NCBI GenBank assembly: GCA_950295325.1
Contig: OX485807.1
Span: 31,717,666 to 31,777,665 of the forward strand
Direction: 5' to 3'
Origin: Polytrichum commune
Taxonomy: Eukaryota; Streptophyta; Polytrichopsida; Polytrichales; Polytrichaceae
Length of the DNA: 60,000 bases
Both the position numbers and the translations under genes were made by a program. Of this stretch, positions 1 through 12,467 are shown in pieces. Each line of letters opens with the position of its first letter. The first letter of the stretch is position 1. The notes under the pieces were generated by a model. It was not told where the DNA came from, did not search any database, and saw only the letters and a list, made by a program, of their open reading frames with translations.

Positions 1-453
1 TATTTTGAGCATGCAATCCAATCTCTTCTAAACAAACGTCTTTTGGTATCCACTATGGGAGTTACACCAAACCGCATTCCACTTACATATAGGTTTTTGA
101 TGAAGATAAATATCCAAATTAGGAATGGCCACCTTATTCCCGTATCAACCCGAGTGAATGTACAAAGGGGGCATTGATTAGGTAATCATTGCACAAATAG
201 AAGAAAAGAAGGAAAAAATATGCGTACACTATTTATTGCAATTATATTTAGGCAATTTAAACTTATGTTATCTATTGCAAAGCTCATATCAGTAATATAT
301 TTATGTATAGTGTCTTTAAGATTTAACAATACAAATATGATAATGCATATGAAAATAGTTTTGCATTGTCAAGACCTACATATTACAAAACAATTTATTT
401 AGGAGAGAAACTAGAAGAATATGATGGAAACCCTATGGGCCAATTTACACCAT
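1..453. other. AT-rich sequence with no recognised gene
   Basis: No frame here has plant-like coding character, and I see no tRNA, satellite or clear terminal inverted repeat. The short open frames on both strands look like chance frames in AT-rich DNA. Confidence 0.5.
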
Positions 454-511
454 GGACTGTGAAGTTAGACCATGGAAAATGGCCTTTTTCCATGGCTCGA
501 CTTCATGGTCC
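454..511. repeat. Imperfect hairpin, 26-bp arms
   Basis: The arm at 454-479 pairs with 486-511 with about five mismatches, leaving a loop of about 6 bases. The CCATGG core is present in both arms. It could be the centre of a small foldback element. I could not find outer ends or a target duplication. Confidence 0.5.
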
Positions 512-759
512 AACTTTCATGGTCCGATTTCTTGAATCATCAGTATACAAAGCTTTTGGGCCCCTCACTATCTGTAACCCGAATGTGAACCAAGAGGAAT
601 GATCGTGCACCAAAAGTGATTTTGTTGATTTTTTTATTATATGCCCAAAAAGGGCAGTTTTGAAAAAATATTCAAGTTTGACCATTCTCTTGTCTTCTCT
701 TGTCTTCACTTGTCTTCACTTTTTGTTTTCACTTGATTTCACCTTGAGATTTAGCAAGC

Positions 760-2010
760 ATGGTTGCAATGGAGGGGAGGAGGAGACTTATCTTGCTCGT
801 ATACATGTTTTTGTACATGCTTGTGAAACATGTTGTGGACATTCAAGCATTTCTTTTGCAAGGAGAATTTTAAAAATTTGCAATTTTGAGCTTGGTACAT
901 GAGAGTATGGGGCATAGAAAGAAGATCATATAGTATCAATAACGGATGTACAAGATTCTGGATTGCTTGTTGTTGGGTTCGTGGACGGAAAAAACATTTA
1001 GGAGACAAGTTCGAGTGAAATGCATTACATTTTGATTTATGTGTGAGAGGTCGGGTCCCTATTTGAAGAAAGATGATACATGTTTTAGGGATATTGTGTT
1101 GGTGCAAGAGAAGGTAGTAATGCCATTATATAGGTTAGATATTGGTGGCGGATTGCAAAGCATAGGGGACTTGTATGGAATCTACAAGAGTACGTTGTCA
1201 GAAATAATAAGGGAATTTTGTAGAATTATTAGGAAACATCTTCAACCAATTTTTGTGCAAACTCCAAGTGAATTGAAATTTAGGTTTTTTGCTTCAAGGT
1301 TTGAGCAATTGCATAACATATCTTACATCATAGGGATAGTAGATGGATTACATATTCTTGTGTTAGCTTTGGTATTTGGGGGAGGAGACTATTATTAAAA
1401 AAAAACCATCCACAATTCTACAAAGAATTGTTGGACTAGACTGTATGTTTTAAGATTATGAGTTTTGATAGGCAAAAAGTCTTTATAATTGGGCTTTTTT
1501 CTAGGTTCTCAGAAGTTGGACATGGATGCATTTAGAAAAAAATTCAACCATATAAACTTATAAAAGACGCAACATATCTAGTGAGGCCTTGGATGCACTA
1601 TCTATATAAAGGTGGAAATATTGTATTATCCGGGAATGAGGCAAATTAAAGTTTTATTCAATCTTTAACCATAATGTATGTGGAAAGGACATTTGGAATT
1701 TAGAATGGTAGATGGAGGCTAATAATGAAGCGATCTGAAGTACTTTTGAAGAATATGCATGATATTGTAGCAACTTGCATACTTTTGTACAATTTGTGCA
1801 GTGTAAATAATGAATAAATTGAAGATAAATGAATTTTTGAAGCAAAATTTAAATAAGCTAGAAGAGTTAGCAAGGACAAACCACAAGAAAGCAGTGAATT
1901 ACGAGGAGAAAAAGCTAAACATGTTATACTTGAAAATAATGATTCTAACTAGAAATAATGTTCCAATTGCAATTAAAGTAAATGATGTCGAAACATGTAT
2001 ATTCTTATGA
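760..2010 (+). pseudogene. Decayed PIF/Harbinger transposase (DDE_Tnp_4 type), copy 1
   Basis: This is a relic of the nuclease of a PIF/Harbinger DNA transposon, a family that inserts at short TWA-type targets. One frame runs from an ATG at 760 through three or four stops into an open stretch at 1039-1395. That stretch contains LVQEKVVMPLYRL, a helix-turn-helix-like region (IGDLYGIYKSTLSEIIREFC), and the first catalytic Asp context GIVDGLHILVLALV followed by GGGDYY. After a frameshift near 1398 the family reads on as STILQRIVGLDCMF, DYEF and SLYNW; the usual LHDW has lost its Asp (codon AAT). At about 1673-1815 comes the third catalytic block VERTFGI, then MKRSEVLLKNMHDIVATCIL and LYNLC. The frame from 1810 continues as a charged C-terminal tail. 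Stops, the frameshift and the Asp-to-Asn change make it inactive. Family assignment rests on recognised motifs. Confidence 0.85.
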
Positions 2011-4799
2011 TAACAAAAAAAATTATCTTTTCCGTGAAGCTATATTGATGCATGAATTGTTGGCCGAAAGTTTGTGGAAGTACAAATTGCAAATTAGATT
2101 CAACATCCAAAAAACAAAGAATAACAGTGGGATATATACAATATATAAACATCTAGAATAAATTTATGAGAGTAGCAAAGTTTTTATCCATGATCTTTAG
2201 AAAATTTGTGAATTTTTGAAATGATGCAAGAAGAGACCCAAATTACCAACAATATGTTCTAATTTTTTTTTTAATCTTCTCTTGATTGTTTTTTATTTTC
2301 TTGTGTTCTAATAGTTGATAGTGTAGCAGAAATTGCTTGACATAAAATAAATGTAGATGGGATGACATTTTCTTCTCATAATTTGGTAGCACGTGTATGA
2401 TCTAATTATATACATTTGTCATTATGTCGTTTTTTCATTCATTTCATTAAACCACCTACAATATTATTTCTTATTAGTTTTTGAAACTTCAATAGTCCTC
2501 TCCTCATTCCTATATTATTTGAAAATGGATTTGTCTTTTTTATGGTTTGATAATCAAGAATAATTGAAATCCTTGATTGTAACCACCAATTGAATTTGTA
2601 GTTTGACCTAGGAGTTAACACCTAGCAAAAAACAAATGTTGAAAAAAAACTATAATGAAAACCCAACAAATAAAAATGGGTTTTTAAATAAAAGGAAAAA
2701 AGGAAAAAAAACACAACAACCACAACTTCAAATGTTTGTATACCATGCTCACCAACCACCATGTTTGTATAGTTTTGCAATCTACTACATGTCATATTGG
2801 CAGTTGGAATTGTTCAAAATTCCTGCATAGATCCAAATATACTTGAATCCTAGATATTTAAAATAAATTGAATTGGTGTAGCCCAAACCATTGACCACTG
2901 ACACATACAAATGATTTGTAGTCACTAGGTGACAACCAAAGAAGATGACTTGAGAGAACTTGATGTTACATGACAAGTCACAGAGGCCACTCTAATTAAG
3001 GCCACGTTGATTCTAATGCCACAATAAAGTAGATATCTATTGCAACCAGTCCTTGCCCTCACCACTTAATTTATGGCGTACCACATGAGGTGTCAACAAA
3101 ATGCCAAGGGTTTCTTTAATTCAAGTTTAGTGGCATAAAAAGAAGAATAGGGAGCGGGTGGTGTAAGAGTGGGGGGAAGAAGATTGAAGGGGAGGAACAA
3201 AAACATATGTGTAGAAGTTCATAGGTGACACTCAAATTCAACGAACGAAAACATGTGTGTAAAAGTTTCTTACATTGTTTTAAAGAGGTGACACTCAAGG
3301 CCTATGAAGTGATTTTCAATTTGTGCCCCCAAAAAAAGGACAAAAAAAAAAACAAGGCCTATGAAGTGAAGTTGAATTAAAAGGTCCAGGTTGCCAAAAG
3401 GCTGATGGGATTAAGCACATCAAGATGCATGGACCTACCTACAAACTAGTAGACATCACCACATCCCCTCTTTCATTTCCACACACTAATGGAATAAAGA
3501 TGACCATTGTCACATCAACTAACGCTTATGATGTTTATTTATTTTTAATTCTTCTACATCGAGATGATGTCAAAAAAAGTCTAGCAACAAAGTGCAAAGG
3601 CCTCATTGAGACAGAGGCTAATATTCACTTGATAGGTTAATTGAAAGAAAAAGTTGAGATTATATAATACCACTATTGTAGAGGGCTCTCTATTCCGACA
3701 CAAAATAATCAGTTTCCCTCAAAATTTGTCACATGTCATGCTCACATTAATCATAACCCACTTGTATCCCACATGGAAATCACATTCCATCACATGTGAA
3801 GATAAAATAGGGAACCCCCCTCTTCTAACTAAAGTCATACCTCTTTCTCCTTTTAACCACTATCCCATCTCATGTTTTCCAATGCTACAAATTCACATTG
3901 CTCACACGTACAACATTATCTATAAAAATGATGTTATTTTTACATTCACCAATTTCATGCCCTTCTTGCTTGTTTGTGGGATTTCAAAATATTTTCTACT
4001 GCTTCATATATATATATATAAACTTTTGTATCAAACCATAAATTTGATTAGTAGTTGCAATCAAGGGTTCAACCGTTATTGATTATCATGCAAGAAATTA
4101 CAAGTTCGTTTTCAAAAAATATGGAATTGACAAGAACAATATTAAAGTTTCAAGAATGGATAGGAAATAAAAATTTAAGTGATTTAATGGAATAGATGAA
4201 TGGTATGGTAGTAAAGCAAATGTGCACAATCAGATCCTTGCAAATGCTATAGAATCATAGAAAGAATATGTCATTCCATCTACACTTATTTCATGTCAAA
4301 CAACTATTACTACACCACTAACGATTGCGATATTAAACAATATAATATAATATAATATAAAATTAAAATTATGCTAGAACATATTGTTGGTAATACTGAG
4401 ATTTTTCTTACATCATACTAGGAATCCAAAAACATTCTTGATGAACAAGGATATTTTTTTTTGTTATTCTCCTAGATAAATTCTAATTTCTTTTTCTATT
4501 GTATCTATGCCACTGTCAATGTCTATTTCTATGATGTTGGAGTTTTTTCATAGTTTGTATTGCCATAACCTTTCGGCCAGTTTATCGTGCATCATTGTGG
4601 CTTCATAGAGAAGGTAATTTGCATTCTCAATTTATGTGATTAAAAATGAATATGGTTTGTATCATTTACTTCGTCTCCTATTGTAGCATCTTCTCTAGCT
4701 AGAATCATTTTTTCACTTAAGTAAGTCTAGCTCTTTCTCCCTACAATTCATTGTCTTCTCAGATTTTTCCCTTGTTAACTCTTCTAGCTAACTGATTTT
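2011..4799. other. AT-rich spacer between two Harbinger relics
   Basis: No coding sequence is recognised. Small local duplications are visible: AGGTGACACTCAA occurs near 3221 and 3286, and AAGGCCTATGAAGTGA near 3298 and 3354. A short (TATAA)n run lies at about 4338-4361. The rest shows nothing I can name. Confidence 0.5.
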
Positions 4800-5560
4800 T
4801 TCCTTCAACATCTTCAATTCATTTGTTGTTCACAATGTACAAATTATACAATACTAACCAAATTGCTACAATATCGGGCATATTTTTCAAAGATACTTTG
4901 GATCACTACATTACCAACATCCTCTAGCCTTCAAAATATCAAATACCCTTTCGAGACAAATCTTGATAAAAAAATTGAATAAAAATCCAATTTGCCTCTT
5001 TCCCATATAATGTAGGATTTTCACCCTTAAATTGATAGTACCTCTAATTTTTCACCAAATACGCACACATGTTGTATAAGTTATTAGGGTGAAACTTACA
5101 TTCTATGCATCCACATCTCATTTTGTAACATGAAAAACAACTCAATCACAAAGACTTCATGCCCAACAAAATGCATTATTCCAAAACGTATAATATGGTC
5201 CAACAATTCTTTGTAGAATTGATGACTGAAAGACTTTATACAATATTAGTTTTTTGTTGCCAATTACATGAACTAAAACAAGGATTATGTGATCAATGTA
5301 TTGTCCCTATGATGTAAGGCATGTCATACAACTACTCAAACCTTGAAGATACAATCCTGAACTACGATTTACTTAGAATTTACACAAAATTTGGTTAGAG
5401 ATGCTTCCTAACAACTCTACATAACTCACTTATTCTTTACGACGATGTACCCTTGTGGCCTATCCTTTGTAATTCATCATCACTTCTCCATTTATATAAT
5501 GACATCGCTATCCTCTCTTGCACCAACTTAGTAACCTTAAAACGAGTATCATGCCTTATC
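4800..5560 (-). pseudogene. Decayed PIF/Harbinger transposase, copy 2
   Basis: Read on the minus strand, this matches copy 1 (760-2010) from its LVQEKVVMPLYRL region to its C-terminal block. Visible pieces are KLVQERIAMSLYKW, ELQRIG, RISELCRVVRKHL, the ATTCTACAAAGAATTGTTGG stretch shared base for base with copy 1, EANWIFIQ, LERVFDILKARG and NMPDIVA. The first catalytic VDG region is scrambled by frameshifts, and stops occur throughout. The N-terminal part seen in copy 1 at 760-1040 was not found upstream of 5560. The two copies are in opposite orientation about 3 kb apart and appear to be independent insertions, since their stops and indels differ. Confidence 0.8.
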
Positions 5561-5877
5561 TTAAAAGTGGGAGTTAGCGTAGGTTGTATTTAGGTGTATA
5601 TAGCTTATGGATTTATAGTTATTTAAAGTTAATTTAGTTTCATCCACATTAGTCATCTAGTTTCCACACAATCATATGCAAACATTCATCTTTTGGGCAA
5701 AAGAAGAAGCAACTCGAGAGCTTTTCTCTAAGGAGAGTGAATAAAATAATGATATTAGAGGCAGACAAGTGGAAAGTGATGGTCTCTGGACCACAATATA
5801 CAATGACTATCACAAGTAACACCTTTATTCCCAATTCACATGTGAATCATTTTGATGCAAGCGCAATATTAGGTAAT

Positions 5878-6029
5878 CACTACCACTGTATGAGTCCTAG
5901 GTAATTGCCATGCATTGGTGAAAGACCATTGAAAATCTACCATACTAGTAGATTTATAGATTTTCCTATGATGTAGGATAAGTTTCTAGTGAAGCATGAC
6001 AATAGTCCAGGGCTCATATGCTTGTAGTG
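5878..6029. mobile_element. CACTA-type MITE, 152 bp, copy A
   Basis: The left end CACTACCACTGTATGAG and the inverse of the right end CACTACAAGCATATGAG form terminal inverted repeats that extend inward with mismatches. CACTA ends are the hallmark of the CACTA (En/Spm) superfamily. A homologous element at 16016-16168 has almost the same length. The flanks (AAT and CTT) are not a matching 3-bp target duplication, so this copy may be old or the site mutated. There is no coding capacity. Confidence 0.6.
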
Positions 6030-6302
6030 CTTCAATATGAATTTTTGTCATAACAACTACATAACATAGTCCTATTAGTGTGGGCATGGTAATTATCTAG
6101 AGCCCAAATATATTTATTTTCATAACGAGAAAAAATTTGGCCCATGATAATTTTCAACCTACACAATATCTCTAGTTTATAATTGGTGAGGGTCATATAT
6201 TGGTTGTTTTTATAAGAAGATGATGGGGTATTTACTTTATTTCAAGCCACTTTTGAGGTAAGGCAATGATTCAATTTACATTAGTTCTCGATCGAAACGC
6301 TC

Positions 6303-6440
6303 AAGAAAAAATTAAGGGCAAGACCCAAAGTTTTGGACCCACATTATTTCTACTCCAACTACCTAGACAATTACAGTGACCCGTGTTGATTATTTCCACA
6401 CTAATTTCTCTCCCATACTAATGAGGATTACTCAATCTAC
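6303..6440. repeat. Dispersed repeat, pair with 31963-32096
   Basis: The stretch containing CCTAGACAATTACAGTGACC matches 31963-32096 (CTAGACAATTAGAGTGGCCC) along roughly 130 bp in the same orientation. No terminal structure was resolved and no protein is encoded. Confidence 0.6.
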
Positions 6441-6514
6441 CACAATGGTGCAGTTAAAACATACCCATCCTAAGTTTGTTATTCATTTAATCCAAGTGGG
6501 TGCCATTACAACAA

Positions 6515-6728
6515 TTACACTATTTAGTGTTAGAGCCTATTCAGAATTACACATTACTATAACTATGTTAAGAATGTGAGTATTTACCAAGTAAAGTTGT
6601 TTATGTTGTATTATGTCCATACAACTACTTAACTCTTTGTTGGTAAAAGGTGAAGCCTCTAATAAGAAGTTATAGCATTGCGTGATCAATAATAGTAAGT
6701 GATAGTAAATACCACATATGGTGTATAT
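6515..6728. mobile_element. MITE with about 60-bp TIRs, copy 1 of 3
   Basis: Both termini carry inverted versions of a motif seen as TTACTATTTGGAG / GCAATGCTATAACT in sister copies at 36998-37228 and 43195-43418. This copy is the most diverged. The centre keeps the family block TTGTTTATGTTGTATTATGT. It is non-autonomous, and I cannot assign a superfamily. Confidence 0.5.
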
Positions 6729-7639
6729 TAAATTTGGATATTTAACCCCGATCAAAGATAAATTTGGCTTTCAGTATAAATACCCGGGCTCTATAACATT
6801 AATCTAAGTTTGCACCCTCCTGGGGAGTGCTATCATGTGGGCAGTAACACATGAGCAATGAAGGAGGAATATATTTGGAAATAAAACCACTTGTACCCTA
6901 TGTTTGTGGCTTTTTGGCATGAAGAATTCCTTTTTTCCATGACGATGTGAATGGGGAGTTCAAACATATTGCAATTATTCTTGTGAGTGTCTCACTATAA
7001 TATAAAATCTCAACAATGGAAAGGTGGCACGAGGGTTGGAAAAGAATTTTTTAAATGATGTAAATGTCAACATAAGAATAGGAAAACAAGTTCAATATTG
7101 ATAATATTGTACACAACATTTATGACATACACGTAGGGGTTCGGAAATTGAATTGAATGAAGCATTGTGCAAGAAAAAAAATTGACTATTCTAGCATAGG
7201 GTTTAGGTACAAAGGGAAATTGCCCACACATATCAATGTCCAATAATTGTGAAAATTTTAAATGAAGACAATGATTAAAACATAGGCACACGTCCAACCA
7301 AAGATTTCCAATCCAATCATATGCAATCAAAACAAAAATGTAGTGCATGGTATTGACACCTATATAAATGTCTCTAAAGTAGTGTAAACTTATCATCAAG
7401 ATCAACACCATTCAACCACCTCGCCATCTACATCAAGGCTACATATAATTCGACGGCAAGGAATTGGTGTCAATGAGTTTGCCATAACTTGAGGCATATT
7501 CTGTGCATGTATTGGCAAACCCTTATTTGGGGGAAATTTATGGTTTTCTTTTTTTGAAAAACCAAATAACAGTTGTCATAATCAATATTGAAGGGACTGA
7601 ATACAAGCTAGAAGAATACATAGATAAATTGTAAACTTA

Positions 7640-9215
7640 CGTACTCAATCAATTTTTCCTTGCAACCTTCTTCACTGGCTTTTCGTCAAACTTAGCGGGT
7701 TTAATTTGTGGCTTAGATGCTCTTGCAATAGGAGATGACACTAGATCACGCAAAGGGGATAAAATAGCATCAAACAATACAAAGTCCTTCTATGTGACTA
7801 GATGACGGCACTACATATGCAAGCATGGATAGATGCACATGCCGACAAAACATGACGAGTCAATTGTTTCGCACAAGACACAAAAATATTCACACTGAAA
7901 ACCATTGAATATTTTGAGGATATGTCATAAACCAACTTGTAGATGCGTCAAGTACAATGGGTTTCGTCAAAACCTTAATAAAAAAATTGCATCTATTCTG
8001 AGTCATTTTCTCTACCACTTCATGCACTTTGTTGTTCATGATATGAGTGCTTGCGGATGTCAAATCAAAGTAAACATCCAATGTCTCCACATCCACCCCA
8101 AACATTGCACCCTCCTTTTGAAAACAAACTTTGACCTTGGATTTAATAGACATATAATATAATGTGGAAACAACGAGTCCGAGAACAATAAACCTACGCT
8201 AAGTGGTTTTAGAAAACATGTAATTGCACTCCAAAACACAATGAATAGGAAGAAACTAGAATAGAAAAAAATTAGAGCTTAGAGTGTATCGTCAAAGACG
8301 AGTCAACTAGAGAACACAATGGCAAACTTGTTGAAACCCTACCAATCCTTTTACAATATATAATCACTTGAGGCCACAATAGTTCTCACATCGTTCCTCA
8401 TATTTTTCTTCTTAGGGACGAAAAGTAGCAATGGACCGTTGTCAATTAGATGTGCAAAGGAATTTTTTTTAAAATAAACGTAATATTCCCAGTCTTGGGG
8501 ACGTTCCAAGAAGGAATGTTATTAAATGGAGAAAAAAATGGGAACAAGAAGACTTTCTGACAAATCCATAACAAATAAATCGGACCCTCCAAATGTGCAA
8601 GCCTCTAAAGACATTTTCACTTAAGAACAAAACATCAAAGCAACAATTAAAATCAATAACATTCCATTTGGCATATATTAAAAATATTCAATATGAAGGC
8701 AAACTTCACAAAACACAAAGAATTAACCTTCTTGGCAGAATTGAATGTTTTGATCATTACTGGGTTCTTGTCAACACCATTATCCATCATTGTTGCTATA
8801 GAATTTTTTTTCAACAAGACCGAATATAAAGTATATACACGGGAGGCACTAATCATAATGGTTTTTGGCATTTGTTGACAGTGCAAAGCATGCGAAATGG
8901 ATCAAGGCATGGATATATTCTACAAAAATGGGCTAGGAGTAGGTGCTAAAGGACTACAAGAAGGGTCCTCAAGTTTAGGTTTGGGTACAACAACTATAAC
9001 TTGAGATGCACCCTCATTGGTCTTTGCACCATGTTTGTGTTTACCATTTCAATATGGTTTAATGTCTTTCTTTACCTCCTCCTCCTCCTCCTCCTCATTG
9101 TCTAACATGTCATCATTATCCACAGGCAAGTCAATTGGACATGTCTTCTTTCTGATCCCTTCTTCCTCGACTATATGAAATGGAAGAAGACACTCAAGAA
9201 ACCAAGGGCATTGCT
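7640..9215 (-). pseudogene. Decayed ORF with acidic run, unknown function, probably transposon-encoded
   Basis: Read on the minus strand from about 9180, a frame gives VEEEGIRKKTCPIDLPVD, an acidic run of seven Glu (9080-9103), a Lys-rich stretch and Pro-rich PKPKLEDPS. It continues, after two stops, through the open frame at 8886-8653 (QQMPKTIMISASRVYTLYSV, KTFNSAKKVNSLCFVKFAF). After a degenerate part with RNDVRTIVASSDYIL near 8370, it resumes at 8153-7890 (GAMFGVDVETLDVYFDLTSA, KVLTKPIVLDASTSW). A Lys-rich end (KFDEKPVKKVARKN) lies near 7660-7700. The order and charge pattern argue for one ancestral protein of about 500 residues rather than chance. I do not recognise the family. It lies head-to-head with the MULE transposase relic at 9640, so it could be a second ORF of the same element. 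Confidence 0.5.
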
Positions 9216-9639
9216 TCAATATGGGAAAATCCCAAATTTTAAGTTGAGTTGATATGAAAGTGCATAGATCACTTGATTTGTCAGCCCATGAATGAGAATA
9301 CTTGAAGCAACATTAATAAAGACAATGTTAGCAGATACTAACTCCCAAACAAAATGTCTATCAAACATAAAGTACAAAAACCACAAAATTTTGGATTTTA
9401 CGTACAATTTTTGAGAATCCAAAAATTAGTTTGGATTTTTTTTTTTATAAATTTTGCTTTGATGCACTCTAGGGTGTTCTCACATGATTATAAGGGTGGT
9501 GATCAATCCACCACTTGCTAATACTCACGCAAAATTCAATTGTTTGTGTCCCCAAATTGTCATTATTTTGTGTCTAGTTCCCAATGTTTGTTCATAGTGG
9601 ATTTTGTATGATGGATAGTATAATGGCACTCAAGATCAT

Positions 9640-11490
9640 TCAAGTTTCAAGTACATCCATGGCAAGAGGTTCCTAGGACAGTCCAAGAACAAAATGTTTG
9701 TCTTTAAAATGTCACTAGACCTCCTAAGGAGTGGTGTGGACCTTGTAAACCGTATGTAGGTTGGTAAGGATATAGCAAAAAAATTCACAATGTTTGGCCA
9801 TGTTAAATATTTGAAAAGTTGACCACCTCGGTGTGCCATGTGTATGATAGCAAATATTGTAAAGTGTTCACGATTGCATGTTATAACATGCAATTTGAGG
9901 ATGGCACAAAACATATTATCTTTTGGCAAAATATGAATTTTGTCATGCCGGAGAATGGAGTGCCAAACGTAAACTTCAAGGGCTTCATGGGAATAGTGCT
10001 CAAGCTAATTGGAATGTAGTTAGGAATATCTATTGGGACGGTAAGCCAACTCTTCCTATGATTGAGGGTGAGTGCACATGTCTTTTTCATCGGTCTTCAA
10101 GCTTAAATAAGGTAACGCAAAAGTATATCAATCCATCCTCGCAGTTTCAACACAAGCAAATTTGAAAGGATTAGAAGGACACCAAGACAATGGATGAAGT
10201 TGAGACAAAATATCATATCATTTGTTCATGGTAGTTGTCATTTGGAACTACCACAGAAAGAGGCAATCTTGGTCTTTGTGAATGGTTGGGGTTCTAGCAT
10301 TTTTGTTACATGCAATGGGGTAGTCATATGCTAATTAGAAGTGCTAAACAATTTTAAACTACAACATCCTCTTTATTATGAACACCTATGAAATTCATGC
10401 AAATTATTACAATTTATGCAATGTTTGTAGGATATGATAATAAATGAATGTGTAGAAATGCCAACATAAAACCTTGGAAAGACAGTGTAGAACCCCCTCG
10501 GGGGGGGGGGTAGTCATTGGTTGGAGTAGCAATATACGTGCGAACAAATGATAGGGTATTTTAAAAACATGGGGGAATTTTTTTATAAATGGACTTAAGA
10601 GTAATACAGGGTATCAAAAATGACATTGGACATCTTTAAAGTACTGTAGGGTATGGAATAATAGGTAATTTGGAATTATAAGTAATGCAAGCCATTTTTC
10701 TATTAACCCAAAGTAGAAAATTACATAATGATAGCATGTGAAAAAAAGAATTGAAAGTGATACCCCCCTATAAAATAGTGGTTGTTCGCACCTATATCCT
10801 TAACTTTTCAACACACTGCCCCCCCCCCCCGAGAGAACTCCATATCAAGTGACTCCAACAATCTAGGAACAAGATGACTTGCCTATAAGAAGCAATAGTG
10901 GGTGATTGCATCCATGCGTTCGTGCATATAGCAAATTATAGGTTGTGGTTGAAAGGGGGCTCCATTGATTAAGTCACGATTCAACATCATTGAAGTTGAA
11001 AGCTACTGCCAAAAATGTGGAGATCCCAAATTGCTTGTAAATTGCCACGAGGTTTCATCTAGGGGCATAATATCTTAACACTATGAATTGTGCCTTGAAG
11101 GGTTTGGAGTTGTTTGGATCCACCATACATAAACCTGACTTGCCACCCAATGGAAATTGTGACTTCCACTGATACGATAAACTGAACTACTTCATTCTTC
11201 GCCATAATACTTGAGCAAGACATGCATGCATAGAGGAGTCATTGAATTATGCAAAGGATGTTGTAACTCCTACCGTGTCACAATTGGCAACATCTTGCAT
11301 TGCACATGCCCAAATCGCACAAAAATTTCCTCTCATGCTTTGGGAAAGAAAGGATGATAGGTGCACTACAAATATCTTTATTATCTGTTTAGATTTCAAT
11401 GCAAGGTGCATTTCAATAGTGACTAGTTCATTCACGCCCCAACGTACACCCACAACGAGGTATCGTTACTCCTTGAACTTCTTGATGTTG
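9640..11490 (+). pseudogene. Decayed Mutator-like (MULE) transposase with C-terminal SWIM zinc finger, copy 1
   Basis: From about 9645 one plus frame gives HPWQEVPRTVQEQ and CGPCKPYVGW with a few stops, then an open stretch at 9819-9990 (YDSKYCKVFTIACYNMQFED, NGVPNVNFKGFM). A frameshift near 9990 leads to SAQANWNVVRNIY and CTCLFHRSSSLNKVTQKYI. KTMDEVETKYHII and EWLGF*HFCYMQWGSHM follow to about 10335. A MITE (10498-10832) interrupts the gene. Beyond it, KWLQQS-like and NKMTCL, DCIHAFVHIANYRLWLKGG resume at 10845-10970. The region ends in a broken SWIM finger at about 11280-11380 (HCTCP, then ALGKKG and CKYLYY) and FIHAPT at 11430. The CxC...CxH pattern and the WLQ/IRAF block are shared with the second copy at 47590-49277. 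Stops and frameshifts make it non-functional. Confidence 0.75.
10498..10832. mobile_element. Poly-G-tipped MITE inserted in the MULE relic, 335 bp
   Basis: The left end is TC followed by 11 G. The right end is 12 C followed by GA, so the tips are inverted repeats. Further in, ATATACGTGCGAACAA (left) pairs with the inverse of the right-end TTGTTCGCACCTATAT, confirming long imperfect TIRs. The MULE reading frame breaks on its left side and resumes a few bases to its right, so the element is nested and younger than the host relic. No clear target duplication was found. It has no coding capacity. Confidence 0.65.
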
Positions 11491-11957
11491 TAGACTATGT
11501 GTAATGTCCCAAGTGTTGTGTTTAGTCACACATTTCATAATGTCACCAAGTGACATGCATTGGTGTGGATTTCATGATAAAATCAACAATGGATTGATAT
11601 TTTTCCAAGAATTCATGATAATAGAACAACCTTCACTCTTGGTCATTTAGTATGTAAGAATATTAAGATAATAAAAATGAAATTAATGTATTGACAAATT
11701 TAGCATAGGACCCCAAACTGTTTCAATTGACTCAATTTGACTTCATCACTCACATGTTACCACTCAATGCTCGTGTGTCATCGATCTTGTCTTCCCTTCC
11801 TTCGCACTTTCCCCCATGGTAGTAGGTGTCACAAAACTTTACCCCTCCAACGCCAATCTAAAATAGATGTGGGGGGAGTCAAAAGCTTGTAGTCTTCCGA
11901 GAGAAAAGTGGATGAGTAGAAATAATAAAGTTAAGGCGTAAGTTTTCAACCACATCT

Positions 11958-12467
11958 ATGGCAATGGGATTTGGACCAAATTTGTCCAACACGTCCCCAA
12001 ATGTCCTCACAAAGGAGCTTTACTTGGTGGGCAATTGGAGTTATGTTCCTAGTCACATAGCTTTAAAAATAAAATGCAAAATTTCCATGAACGAAAAGGC
12101 CCCCCCGTTCCATTTGAAAGGCATATGGTGGGATGGCCATGAGGGCATAGGTGGGCCTCTTTCACAAAGGACACAATGGAGCTAGGTCAAAAAAGCTTAC
12201 ACTATGACACACATTTGTATGTAGTAAGTTGGCATGGGTGTGATTCCTATGAAGGAGAAATGTTGGGTCTACAAATTCTTCCAATGGGAGATGTTCTCAA
12301 TTGCCAATTCTTAGGGAAAACAAAAGGCCACACTACTCCCAATCACCATTGATCAAATCCGTGCAGAGAAAAAAGATCATGTCGCCACCGTGGAGTTCAT
12401 TGTAGAGACCAAGAATGTTTGTCACATTGCCATGTCTTGGTGCCTAAAAGAGTTATCCTTCAATTGA
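11958..12467 (+). pseudogene. Decayed reading frame of unknown identity
   Basis: A single plus frame starts at an ATG at 11958, is open to 12185, and then continues with about four in-frame stops to 12467. Readable parts include NVLTKELYLVGNWSYVPSHI, KGIWWDGHEGIGGPLSQRTQ, MKEKCWVYKFFQWEMFSIAN, LLPITIDQIRAEKKDHVATV and FIVETKNVCHIAMSWCLKEL. Staying in one frame for about 170 codons with ordinary composition suggests a former gene. I do not recognise the family. It lies about 470 bp beyond the MULE SWIM finger and may be a cargo or second ORF of that element. Confidence 0.4.
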
